64,000 bases of DNA from positions 9,045,245 to 9,109,244 of the forward strand of contig NC_051119.1 in the NCBI RefSeq assembly GCF_014839805.1, in the 5' to 3' direction. Numbering within the stretch: position 1 is the first letter of the stretch; every line of letters starts with the position of its first letter. The position numbers and the translations under genes are program-made. Under the pieces are notes generated by a model. It saw only the letters and a list, made by a program, of their open reading frames with translations, had not been told where the DNA came from and did not search any database. Positions 32,589 through 42,718 of the stretch are shown in pieces. Origin of the DNA: Manduca sexta. Lineage: Eukaryota; Arthropoda; Insecta; Lepidoptera; Sphingidae.

Positions 32589-32879
32589 TTACCAACTTGT
32601 AGACACAAGATTTCCGTCACATCTGCGGCGTCTCATCTGTGTGAGACGAAGCGTCGGCCGTGTCAAATTAAACAAATCCCCCGAGTTATGACAATATTTG
32701 TGTTTGCAGTACGGTCTCGCCCCGCGTCCCTCGCGCCCCGCCCGCGCCCCGCAACCGTGAACTTGCAACAACGCATCTACAATTTGTCTTAAACTGTTAA
32801 CATTTCCTAGTTTATTTTGATATCGCTGTGGAGAAGTTGTAGTTTGTCTTTTATGGTATACTTTTGTTAGATCCGCCAT
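32589..32879 (-). CDS. Possible first coding exon, gene unidentified
   Basis: A 96-codon minus frame whose ATG at 32879 sits in strong context (GCCAACATGGCGG). The first 40 or so residues look like ordinary soluble protein: MADLTKVYHKRQTTTSPQRY, then an NKLGNVNSLRQIVDALLQ segment that could form an amphipathic helix. After about residue 42 the frame enters a very GC-rich run giving Gly, Ala and Arg, then sequence unlike a conserved protein. An exon end may therefore lie near residue 40-60. Candidate donors (G|GTTGCG after CAC, or C|GTACTG) are weak. The family is not recognised. The next exon on the minus side was not found; a LINE retrocopy sits just downstream. Confidence 0.35.
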   Translation of the reverse strand: MADLTKVYHKRQTTTSPQRYQNKLGNVNSLRQIVDALLQVHGCGARAGREGRGARPYCKHKYCHNSGDLFNLTRPTLRLTQMRRRRCDGNLVSTSW

Positions 32880-33887
32880 GTTGGCGGTGTTTAGTTTTCT
32901 TGGTGTTATGGCGATAATGCTTTTGAAAGCGTGTTATATCAGAATTGATCTCTACTAATTTTATGACTAGCTTTTTTTCTAATTTTCCAGTGGTTTTGGA
33001 AGCGTCTGGTATTTTAGAGTTAACCTATATAATTTTTTGATCAGATTTTTCTAACATTCCGCGCCGTATAACATTATTTTCTACATTCATTCATCTATTA
33101 CGACTTCTACAAGGCAAGAAGCAGTGTAATAAAGTTTATAATCGGTACTCAAAGTAAATTCTTTTACTCGTGTATTAGTTCTACGAACATCGTATACACG
33201 TCATAGTTTAGGGTTCGTTCACATATCGACGATTCGTTATTTTATTGATCATGATTTGAGGACCATTCATTTTTATTTTTACAGTAGAGCATAGATTCTT
33301 GTGGAACAGAAATATAATAATATTCATCAAAAATATATATTTATTTATTTATTTAATTAGATCCATCAAAGATAGTTCACAATATTATAAAAATAAGAAT
33401 TATGCATAGGTAACACCATTATAAGCGGATTTTGTTTTGAATCCTAAAGTATTGTTTATTCCAATCATCTATTTATTAAAGATTTACAATCAATATTATT
33501 ATGTTTATACCAATCACGATATCTCTATAATATGAAAACCCATTCTTAACCCAACCTTAAATTAATAACAAAACATCAGAAGGCTATGAACGAACCCTGA
33601 AAGTTTTCAAGTTGAAGTAAAATTTCTCGCCGAGCAGCCGATATTATTTTTCTAATGGAGAAGTAAGCGTGAAAATTGTAATTACGTCAGAGGTCTGCAG
33701 GTGACGGGATCGATTTAATCCGATCCGTTTAAGTGAACTCTGCGAACTGAATAGAAAAATATTTTACTATTAAGAATGTACCATAAGACGCAGAGGCTGT
33801 CATGATTTTACCAAGAAACACTATTTTGTATTTATTTTAATAAAAAGGATATAAAATAAAAATTACAAACTTCTATAAAACTGACAG
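32880..33887. other. Unassigned; possible 5' flank of the minus frame
   Basis: If 32589-32879 is an exon, its promoter would lie here. I see no clear TATA box or initiator. TTTATTTATTTATTTAAT at 33339 looks like a reversed LINE tail. Confidence 0.3.
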
Positions 33888-34066
33888 TACATTGTAGCCA
33901 GTGTAACTACTGGACATGATAAAACTTAGCATCTCATGTCTCAGGATGACGAGCGCAGTGGAATACAAGGTATTGGATGGTGTTTCTACTATTTATAGGC
34001 GGTCGTATCGCTTACCATCAGGCGAAAGACAAGCTGATCTCGTCATACAAATCAATAAAAAAAGTA
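33888..34066 (+). mobile_element. Fam-A element, 5' truncated
   Basis: Starts ACATTGTAGCCAGTGTAACT, then ATGTCTCAGGATGACGAGCG, GGTATTGGATGGTGTTTC and CGCTTACCATCAGGCG, ending AATCAATAAAAAAAG. The 94-codon frame over it is incidental. Confidence 0.82.
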
Positions 34067-34442
34067 CTTCAGTTTTAGCAACTCCATTCTTTGTCGTTTT
34101 TTTAAGTTATTTCATTTTCACTCCAGCTCAGTATTCCGAAATGCAAATGAATAACTATTCTAATGACAACAGATCACGCCATTTCCTAATTTATTTTTAA
34201 AATATAATATATAGTAACTAACAGTTGGTGTGCAAAACGTTCATTTGGCCGGTAGATATTAATTGGATTAGCGGAATAGCAGTGGTAATGTTCGAACAAT
34301 TCCAAAGTCTAACGTTCAGCGAGTGTGCTGGTCCAATATCATTTTAAATATGCTGTTGAGATAAAAAGGTTGTGAGGGTATTTGTGACACTTTTTGCTAT
34401 AAAACATTGATAATGTGAAAGTATTTCTGTAGTCAATGACAT
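34067..34442. other. Unassigned stretch
   Basis: No repeat or frame recognised. Confidence 0.45.
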
Positions 34443-34640
34443 TTATTTTTATATTGATTTCTTATGTTTACGCGAATGTTAGACATTGAAATTAAACTAC
34501 TTTTCGGATTCTATCGCGGTTTCAACGCCTCAATCCCCCCTGTAACCATGAAGGCTGCAAAGTCTTCGAAACGTCGGGAGAAAAGTAAAATATAAAAAAT
34601 CGCGATAGAATCCAAAATGTAGTTTAATTTCAATTTATTT
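34443..34640. mobile_element. Fam-G foldback
   Basis: Arms 34489-34518 and 34601-34630 are complementary over 30 bp with few mismatches (AAATTAAACTAC...ATTCTATCGCG). The loop holds CATGAAGGCTGCAAAGTC and GAAACGTCGGGAG. One forward and one reverse fam-G unit meet here. Confidence 0.8.
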
Positions 34641-35524
34641 TTATTTTAATCTAAATCGCTTTAGTTCCTAACAATGCATTATCTTATATTTTTGCTAAAA
34701 TGCCTGGAGTTATGTGTTTCAGTAACATTCCACAAAAGTGGGATCAGAGTATCATACTTTTCAAGCAGTTGCAGAAATGATACCTATGTCGTAACTTTTA
34801 GGTCCCTCTGACTGCTCTGGAGCCTTACCTTCTGGGAGTTCCATACCCCAGAAAATACTGTTTAAATATCAACGGCTGAATAAACTTCAGATTATTGACA
34901 TTAGGTCTACCAACACATTAGGCATCTAAAACTTTTCAGAACCATTTCAATATTACCAAAGCTAGAACTTGCTGAAGAACGAATCTCATCCATCTACCCG
35001 CACAGCACCACTAAAATAATAAGCTTTCTCTTTTTCATTTCTTTAAAAGAATAAATAATTATCTGATTTCCTTTAGAGCCATTTCTTAAAAGGTATGCCT
35101 TAGGTACAATTTGAAATAGGATTATAAAATAGGATTATTCTTGGTCTTTCATAATCATACAAGCTTCGCCTTAAGCTAGAAAATTGTAGCTTCCGATAAA
35201 CGCCTTAGCATATCTCCCGTCTAGCTAATACATCCCTTTAAAATGTTGAATTCACTCTGTTAAAGTAGTTCTTCAACTGGCGCATTTAACGTCTTTAAAG
35301 ATCTTTTATCTCAGCTCCAGATTTATTAGGACGTTCTATATATTCTTTCTGTAAATTGAATTACTGCGTTAGAAAAGCAGTATTACATTTTCGTAGGTAA
35401 TATAAAAATGAATGTGTATATGTTCCCGATGGACTCTAAAACGTCTGGAACGATTATAATGCTTTAAAAAATCTTTATATTTGTTCGGCGGGTAATCTTG
35501 TGAAGTTTGGTAACGATCGGATCA

Positions 35525-35528
<4 letters not shown>
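34641..35528. other. Unassigned stretch
   Basis: No frame of note. It leads into the AT microsatellite. Confidence 0.45.

Positions 35529-35602
<74 letters not shown>
35529..35602. repeat. (AT)37 microsatellite
   Basis: An uninterrupted AT dinucleotide run of 74 bp. The length in the source assembly could be affected by sequencing slippage. Confidence 0.95.
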
Positions 35603-35608
<6 letters not shown>

Positions 35609-35937
35609 TAGTGCTAATGGTGCTAAGACAGATTGAGTCGCTAGTAGATCTATAAGTATATATAATATTTTATGAATTAAACTAAAGTCCATATGGATAA
35701 ATTTCGATTGCTACGAGCATCAGAACTAAAATATTTCAGGGGAATCACGCGAATACTCCGAGAATCTCCGACATTTGATCAAACATATTATTTTGTGATA
35801 CATGAATGCGGAGGCAATTTCTCTTGTCCCTTTTTATAGGTACCTCATTGCCAGAAGCTCGACTATATCATCCACTACTCCAGTAGTGAGACGATCTAAT
35901 CATTTTACACACCTTGCTGATAGACCCTGAATTACTG
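35603..35937. other. Unassigned stretch
   Basis: No feature recognised. Confidence 0.45.
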
Positions 35938-36200
35938 CTTCGCTGGCGTTGTTGTATTAAGTAGTACGACCACCGCTCTAAGGTCACCGGTTCGAATCCC
36001 GAGTCGGGCAGAGTAATACTGGGTTTTTCTAATCAGTAGCCCAGGTTCTTAAATTTGTGCCCGACAGTACGATAGGCTCCTTCCATATCACATCATGGGA
36101 CGGAACACAATATGAAAAGTATTCCCACCCCTTCAAAGAGAAAGGCGTGATTTGTGTACTGCGATATATCAGAATATGGAAAACATGGTCAAGAAGGTAT
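35938..36200 (+). mobile_element. SINE-H, diverged
   Basis: Head ACTGCTTCGCTGGCGTTGTT, B box GGTTCGAATCCCGAGTCGGG, body AATTTGTGCCCGACAGTACG, ATCACATCATGGGACGGAAC and GCGTGATTTGTGTAC. It matches the 51.4 kb copy with several changes, and its internal pol III B box is intact. Confidence 0.85.
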
Positions 36201-36947
36201 GAATCTAACAGATCGAACGTATTCTCATAGTTTCCAACCGGAATATTCAAATTCTGTATAACTGACGCAACTCGGTTATATATGAGTATGATATGAAAAT
36301 TTCCTCCCGGATCGCGGCTCGCAATCAGGACGTGCCTCTAGGCAGCTTCATGCTAATGCAAAAGTGGAAAACGACTGAATTTTGTTCGGCGATTAAGAAA
36401 AGATTTGTGGTTTAAGTTCCAGGTGAATTTTTTCCTCCAAGAATTTAGCGGTAATAGCGAAATTCTCACCGCTGAGAGTAATTCCGTTGAATTACGATTG
36501 CTTTACTGATAAGTTTTAGTGGGATTTGGTTATAAACTATCAATTTTATAAAACTTAAATTCGACAGCTAATTAATCTTTGCGAGCAAAAAATTACTTTT
36601 ATTAAAGCCTGTAAAATATTTCTACTCCCACTCGATACGCCCTTGTGACATCGATTAATATTCAGAACTATCGATCATTTGACAATTACTGCAACAATTT
36701 ACAAACTAAATCAATTATCGTATAATTATTATGGACGTGAATATACAAAATTACACGCTTGAGTAAATTTTATTTAAATTTTGACGTAGTTTATTCATTC
36801 GTTTGTGGTACTGTATTCTAATCCCAAATGGATTCTTCTATCAAACCAGAGCAATAAAGATATACACGCACAGAGGTTGGAAATTTAGATGATATTTCTA
36901 TACTATATGACATGAATGAACCTACTATATCAATATTTTACAAGTGA
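36201..36947. other. Unassigned stretch
   Basis: No recognised repeat. It ends just before the LINE coding remnant. Confidence 0.45.
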
Positions 36948-37178
36948 ATCTTAAATGAAGAATTATTGAACCTCATCCCATCCTCTCCTTTCCTTAACAG
37001 AACTACGCGTACTGGTTTGCGAAACCACATCTTCGTGGTGTCTTCCATTTCAAAACGTTCCTTAACTCAGTTTTCTGCCATCAACCTGTGGAATAGTGTG
37101 CCTGCATACGTGTTCCCTAGCTACAAATTGGGGTCCTTCAAGCGGAGCGTGAAGAAGCAATTAAGCAGGCCAGCGTAA
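36948..37178 (+). pseudogene. C-terminus of a CR1/Jockey-type LINE polyprotein
   Basis: An open frame with no proper start whose end reads like the extreme C-terminus of non-LTR reverse transcriptase ORF2 proteins: a Thr-Arg-Thr-Gly-Leu-Arg stretch, then SLTQFSAINLWNSVPAYVF, then a Ser-Phe-Lys-Arg motif (GSFKRSVKKQL) before the stop. The LWN.(L/V)P and SFK motifs are typical of CR1 and Jockey group elements. The catalytic reverse transcriptase and endonuclease domains are absent because the copy is 5' truncated. The stop codon lies at the start of the fam-B tail module, so this LINE and fam-B share a 3' end. I cannot tell the exact clade. Confidence 0.7.
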
Positions 37179-37268
37179 TTGTACCGACTGTCCGGGTATG
37201 TTTATCTCTTGCCGATTGACTCTTCACTCATCATCAGGTGCAGGGAGGCCATTTTGCCGTGTCTTGAA
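37158..37268 (+). mobile_element. Fam-B-type 3' UTR of the LINE
   Basis: CAGGCCAGCGTAATTGTACC, GACTGTCCGGG, ATCATCAGGTGCAGGGAGGC and ATTTTGCCGTGTC parallel the fam-B tail. The coding frame above ends inside its first bases (GCGTAA). Confidence 0.75.
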
Positions 37269-37299
37269 TATAAAGAAAATCTAACATGGCAAAAGAAGT

Positions 37300-37580
37300 T
37301 TTTTTTTAATGTGTTGATTGACAAGACGAGCTTGCCGTTCCCTGATGGTAAGCGATAAACAGCCGCCCATAAACAGTAGAAACACCATTCAACACCTTGA
37401 ATCACAAAGTATTGTTTGGTATTTGGTATTAATTATTATGTCCAGTAGTTACACTGGCTACAATGTCCTTCAAACCGGAATACAACCGCGACAAACACTG
37501 CTGCTTGGCAGCTGAAATTCACATTGCAGTGGTACTTACCCAGGCGAACACTCACATATGAGAGATCTACCACCAGTAAA
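37300..37580 (-). mobile_element. Fam-A element
   Basis: T9 then GACAAGACGAGCTTGCCGTT, ACACCATTCAACACCTTGAA, ATTATTATGTCCAGTAGTTA, CTTGGCAGCTGAAATTCACA and GATCTACCACCAGTAA. A short segment (CACTGCGCTCGCCATCCTGAG) is missing. It follows the LINE remnant in opposite orientation. Confidence 0.85.
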
Positions 37581-38746
37581 AAGAAGTCAATAAATATCTA
37601 TCAGGATAACATAAATCAAAGATTACTCATGCTTAAAAATTCCAGAATTTACTACAAGCAATATGTATGACAAGACAGTCGGGTAAACGAGCCGCGTAAT
37701 GGTCGCTCCACACAAGTGGGTGTGATTCTCGCCTAATTAAGGAGTTGTCATACTGAAGGGCTCGTGTTGTGTAACGAACCGAAACGTGGCGGACACGGCT
37801 CGAATGACTGACAGATTTTTTGAACATGAAAACTATTTTTAATAAGGATGGTAATATAGATGTCACACGCAAACTTGTACTGCTGTCACGTTTAATGTAC
37901 GGTACGCAAAATAGGATTACTTTTTGTTATAGTACTTTTTTCATATAATGTCATGCATTTGTTCTGAATGACAAGATGTGTATTGATCCGCCGAATTCTT
38001 AACCCCATATCTGCCCCTTAACTTAAAATTATTTTAACTGCATTATATTTATCTTCAGACAGTTTATATGAAGCGGTAGAATGGCTACATTTTTTTCCAA
38101 ACTAGAACATACACTGCTCCTGGGCGACAAATATATCCAAATACGTAACAACTAAGGTCTAAATCCATCTTATTAAAATTACGTGTGTTCTATTCGAAGG
38201 ACATTTCATAAGTGGTTTAGGTAAATACAAGATTTTTTAGGCTTTTATGTACACGGCTATCAAAGCTGTCCTTCGATTAGAACGCCCGTAATAGCAAAAA
38301 GACGGATATACCTTCGTAGATGGTATAGGGCTCCCTAATTTTAAATGGATTTTGTTATACAAGAATTAGGTACTAAAACAATTACAGAGACATTTACTTT
38401 ACATCTCTAAATTGAAATCTCCATCTCAACACCACAAACCTGTTTTAACAGGCACCGCTTTTTTCGCGTAAACGAAAGAAAACACGCTGTGATTCAGTTT
38501 GCGCAAATATTAAATAACGTTTATTCTACGTACGCTCTTGTTACAAGTGTTTGTATTTAACTGTGTCTACCTACGCTATTGATCTAGAATTCATTAGTAA
38601 GTAATTAAAACTATAGATGACAGCGGAATAAGCCGGATTCGTGGTTCAAAGACCTATTCGATGTTTTAAAAACAAATATTGCTTTATATTGGTGAGATGA
38701 TTTTGTTTAATTATAATGCCACGCTGTGGATTATTTATATACAGCA
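37581..38746. other. Unassigned stretch
   Basis: A 79-codon minus frame (37633-37872) has no motif. No repeat recognised. Confidence 0.4.
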
Positions 38747-39029
38747 CTAGCTGACCCGACAGACGTTGTCCTGTCTTAACTATGTATGCAGACGCGCATT
38801 CTGTCGATCGCTGACAGTTATTTCAAATCACTGACAGTTATGTAAAATTAATATTGTTAAGTTTTCTTAAAATTTTCTAATTTTCCGCGCAATTTTTAAT
38901 TTTTTTCTTTCATAAGAACCTTCTCCTGACAATAACAAACACAACAACAAAAAAAATAGAGAAATCGGTCCAGCTATTTAGGCGTGATGGCGTGACCAAG
39001 GGAAATAGGGATTCATTTATATATATAGA
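38747..39029 (-). mobile_element. Hel-2 Helitron, full length
   Basis: The plus strand begins CTAGCTGACCCGACAGACGT and ends TTCATTTATATATATAGA|T, correct Helitron ends. It is close to the 16.1 kb copy throughout (GATCGCTGACAGTTATTTCA, GAAATCGGTCCAGC, GCGTGATGGCGTGACCAAGG). No coding. Confidence 0.85.
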
Positions 39030-39559
39030 TGAATGAAGGGTCTTGACCTCGTCTCAATTGTTAAATCTTAAGAAAATATTTAATTAAAATGTTTTAAAGA
39101 CGATTTTATTTCACTGTACTAGAAGTTATATTATCATGATATATTTTTTTAGCTGACAATGTTCCTCGACTAACGCTTGTAGCATCGACTGCCCACTTGT
39201 TGCCATTTATAATGTTCTTTAAATAATAACACTGAGTGTCGGTGAAACGAGCACACATAATTGTTATTATAATAATATGCTTTATAGAAATAATAGCAAC
39301 TATATAGTTTTAAAATTACCTAACATATATACAAATTAGATATTCTTAACACTATACCCGATGAGTCTGAAAACCAAAGTGGAGCGATGGCTTTATGTTA
39401 CGATTGGTATAAGTGAAATATCTTTGGCTAAATGCCCGCCTTACTAATCATTACATGTTTTTATTAACGCTCTCATTTCATCCATAACTGCTTAAGATTG
39501 GTAATCTTCATTACCAATTGACCCAATACCTTGTTAAACGGATTAAGCTAAAACAAGGG
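39030..39559. other. Unassigned stretch
   Basis: No frame or repeat recognised. Confidence 0.45.
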
Positions 39560-39770
39560 ACAGTAGACCTGAGTATTTGATATAAATTTCAGCTTAATAC
39601 CTGCATGCGTTCCTGAGAAAAAGGGTCTTGACAGATGGACGGACAGATGGACGGACAGACGGACGGACCAACAGACGGACGGACAGACGGACGGACGCAC
39701 AACAAAGTGATCCTGTAATGGTTCCGTTTTTTCCTTTTGAGATACGGAACCCTAAAAACGGACAAATCCG
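39560..39770 (-). mobile_element. Fam-L repeat with GGAC-rich tract
   Basis: CAGTAGACCTGAGTATTTGA, GTTCCTGAGAAAAAGGGTCT, then an imperfect (GGACAGAC)n tract at 39631-39700 and ATACGGAACCCTAAAAACGG: fam-L in reverse. The tract creates overlapping frames on both strands (a Thr-Asp-Gly-Arg repeat) that are not genes. Confidence 0.75.
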
Positions 39771-40187
39771 AGAAATTATATTAAATAAACCTAACTTCTT
39801 AACCAAGTGCAAATACGCAAAAATTACCTTTCATTTTGTTTCACAGTAGTTAAGAGTCCTTATGTAAAAGAAAAAGTTTGTAATAAAGAATTTGTAAATT
39901 AGCTTCTTAAGGAATGATTTATACACCAGTTGTTAGCCGAAATCCTAACTTGAAGTTATAATGTCGCCCTTTATTGTTCGCTCGGTTTGCGAAAAAAATA
40001 TTTCAAAGTAATATTGGCACAGTTTTATCTTCAAAAAATATTGACACATACAAAAGTTTTTCACAATGTTTTTATCGTATTTTCGTGTAACAAAGGGACA
40101 CACTAACTTTAGGTGTTGGTGAAATATTGAAGGCAATAGAACCGAAAATAACATTTTTGATACAGTGACATTACTTCGCTGTTGCTG
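39771..40187. other. Unassigned stretch
   Basis: AT-rich, no feature recognised. Confidence 0.45.
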
Positions 40188-40285
40188 ATTTTTTTATTAC
40201 TTTGAATGACAAAACGAACTTACCGTTCGCCTGATGGTAAGCAATACAACCGCCCATAAACAGTAGAAACACCATACAACTACTT
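40188..40285 (-). mobile_element. Fam-A 3' part
   Basis: TTTTTTATTACTTTGAATGA, CAAAACGAACTTACCG, TCGCCTGATGGTAAGCAATA and AACACCATACAACTACTTGA, then it ends. Only the tail-side third of fam-A remains. Confidence 0.7.
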
Positions 40286-40299
40286 GAAGTTGCTATCTA

Positions 40300-40435
40300 A
40301 GTCTAAGTATGTGTTTACGGATTTCAGATTTTTCCTTGACGTGTGCTGTAAGACATTGTTTCTTGCCAAATTTCATGATTCTAAGTCAACGGGAAGTATC
40401 TTATAGGCATTGATTCCCTCGTGAATATGTGACAT
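40300..40435 (-). mobile_element. Fam-L middle fragment
   Basis: GGATTTCAGATTTTTCCTTG, GCTGTAAGACATTGTTTCTT and AAATTTCATGATTCTAAGTC, then AACGGGAAG, is recognisable as the interior of fam-L-type repeats in reverse. I judge this from memory of such repeats, and it is not covered by the 63 kb copy. Confidence 0.45.
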
Positions 40436-40955
40436 AAACGGTAATATTTTTCGATCTTATTGACTCACAAGTTTGTTTTTTACCAGCTAAAAGATTATTT
40501 GATATAAATTAAAATTTGATACCTCTAAATGTACCTGAGCAAAATGATGAAAGCCAAACGGAGGGAGAACAAAGTGATCCTGAAAAGTTATTTCAACCCA
40601 AAAAATCACATATTTTTCAACATTTAACCCTTCATCCAGGAACCGTAATTCCAAAATTCCATACATTTCGTACATCCATTCGAGGGCCAAGCGACAACGA
40701 AGCTAATATAACATAACAAACTGTTTGTACAGGGAATGCGGTACACGTGCGCCGCGAGGGACCTATAATTCACACCGTGATCACTTATTCCGCGGATGTT
40801 TGCGTTGTGTATCAACGATTTACTTCTTATTCAATAACATTTTCGCAAGGACTTTCTGGGTTAGGTTTTACGCGAATTAAGTGAAATTCAACCTTATATA
40901 TCCAGTGTTTTATTCTACTGGTGACTGATAATGAACATAGTATTGTTTTATTAAT
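40436..40955. other. Unassigned stretch
   Basis: Three mutually overlapping frames of 63-67 codons occur on both strands at 40487-40815. With no motif and full overlap, none is called. Confidence 0.4.
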
Positions 40956-41682
40956 TCTATTTATATTATTATACAGGCTCATTTTGATATTGCGTTACTA
41001 AATGAAACCACATACTCGTCTTTACCTTTGTGTTAGCAAAAATCATCCATTGATAACTAATATTTTCACGAAAAATCCTGGTTTTGGTTTTCTGATTTTT
41101 GATCATTCTATAGTTTAATGCGAATATGGCGTGTGCGTAGGTGTATTTTTGACTGAAAGTATGATGTTGCCGTTGCGACGAATTCTCTTAGAGTAGACAT
41201 GGAAATTCAGGACGCATAAAATTAAAATTACTTTTTATTAATATTTATTTTGTTCGAAACTTACATTTTTTTAGTCAACTTATTATAAAATGTTATTTCC
41301 AAGTAAATAAGTATGTGGTTTCATTTAGTAACGCGATGTCAAATAAAGCTGAAGAGTTTGTTTTTTGTGACTGTGCTAATCTCAGGAACTACTGGTTCGA
41401 ATTGGAAATTTTTTCAGTGATTTTTTTATCGAGGGAGGCTAGGTTATATATCATCACGCTATGACCAATAAGAAGTTATAAAAAATATATTTTAAAACAA
41501 AGTTACTCGCCTCATCTGGCTGTCTGAACGCGATAAACTTATAAACTACCTACGGACTTCGATGAAATTAGGTATAGGTATAGTTGGAGACTGCAGGAAG
41601 GATATAGGCAACATTCTATCCTGGGAACATATAGTGGGATTTTTATCCCGTAAAACTAACTCGCGGGCAAAGGCGCGAGAAA
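40956..41682 (+). mobile_element. Hel-1 Helitron interrupted by a MITE
   Basis: A degenerate 5' tip TCTATTTATATTATTATA is followed by a 361-bp inserted element. Then Hel-1 resumes at TAAAGCTGAAGAGTTTGTTT with one array unit (CTCAGGAACTACTGGTTCGA...CACGCTATGACCAATAAGAA) and the body (CTGTCTGAACGCGATAAACT). The 3' hairpin is mutated (CGCGGGCAAAGGCGCGAGAA) and CTAG is lost. Confidence 0.7.
40974..41343. mobile_element. Mariner-type MITE nested in Hel-1
   Basis: Inverted repeats of 33 bp, 40983-41015 and 41311-41343, differ at only two positions (TTTGATATTGCGTTACTAAA versus its partner). The left end extends outward to TACAGGCTCA. Flanking TA on both sides fits a Tc1/mariner-type target. No transposase frame was seen in the interior, so it is non-autonomous. 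Confidence 0.75.
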
Positions 41683-42167
41683 AAGCTGCTTTAACATATA
41701 TGTCTCGTAATGCAATATTGAATCTATTTCTCTTTATTTTACAAATTATCCGTACGCTACACCACAGAAATTATCAAACACCCACGAACAAAACGTTACG
41801 GAGTCCATAAAAACGCCATAAAACAGTTCTCAACCAATTATATGACGTTGTATACACATCTTAAATCAACAGCAGCGCGTTCAAAATTTTTTACAATCCC
41901 GATTTACGAAGCTATTTCATTGCTTTGCTGCGACTCGCGACTTCACACTTTGTAACACCACCGCACAATTACCTAAAACGTAATTTTTAAACTTCGAATG
42001 ACATTTTCAAATCGTCGCTATTAACTTTGGTACAGTTGTATTGCTGAGAATCTCAAACTTTATCTATGAAGCACCTTACTTTTGAATACTCGAAATAAAT
42101 TAAGACGTAGATGAATTGTTGAGTGTATAATATAAGCCATAGGAAGCCGCAAAAAACACGTAGCGCT
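41683..42167. other. Unassigned stretch
   Basis: No feature recognised. The frame ending near 41810 begins in the Helitron. Confidence 0.4.
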
Positions 42168-42275
42168 TTCTTATTTTTACGTGAATGTAAGAAATTAAAC
42201 CTCTTTTTCGGATTTTGTCGCGATTTTTTATATTACAATTTTCTCTCGACGTCTCGAATACTGCAGCTTTTGTGA
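42168..42275 (+). mobile_element. Fam-G single arm
   Basis: TTTTACGTGAATGTAAGAAA, CTCTTTTTCGGATTTTGTCG, TTTTCTCTCGACGTCTCGAA and TACTGCAGCTTTTGTG. Forward orientation, diverged. Confidence 0.65.
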
Positions 42276-42718
42276 TGACGAGACGAAGTCCAGGACGAAG
42301 AATTATTGTTTTTTTATTTCGTTGTAACACCTAACAAAATAGCGGCAATCAAGAACTGAAAGTCTATAATCTATCTAAAACAATAATCGTAAATATAACT
42401 AACTAGCTTTTGCCCGCGGCTCCGCCCGCGTTATAAAGTTTTTCAGGCTATAGTTTTCCGTTATAAAAGTAGTAGTTTCCCGGGAGCCTATGTTCTTCCC
42501 AGGGTCTCAAACTGTCTCCATACCAAATTTCATCTTAATACGTTGGGTAGTTTTTGAGTTAAACACGTTCAGGCAGACAGATGCAGCGGGGGACTTTGTT
42601 TTATAATATATTTTTTAGAACTTTTTAAGAGGAACAATCCCGTCATACATCATTGTTGCATAACTTTAACCGTTTACGCAGAAACTAATAATTTTTTCTC
42701 CGTTTTTGCAACATGTTT

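Noticed and set aside
39594..39849. Thr-Asp-Gly-Arg repeat and Arg-Pro-Ser-Val repeat frames on both strands
   Set aside because: Produced by the GGAC/AGAC tract of fam-L.
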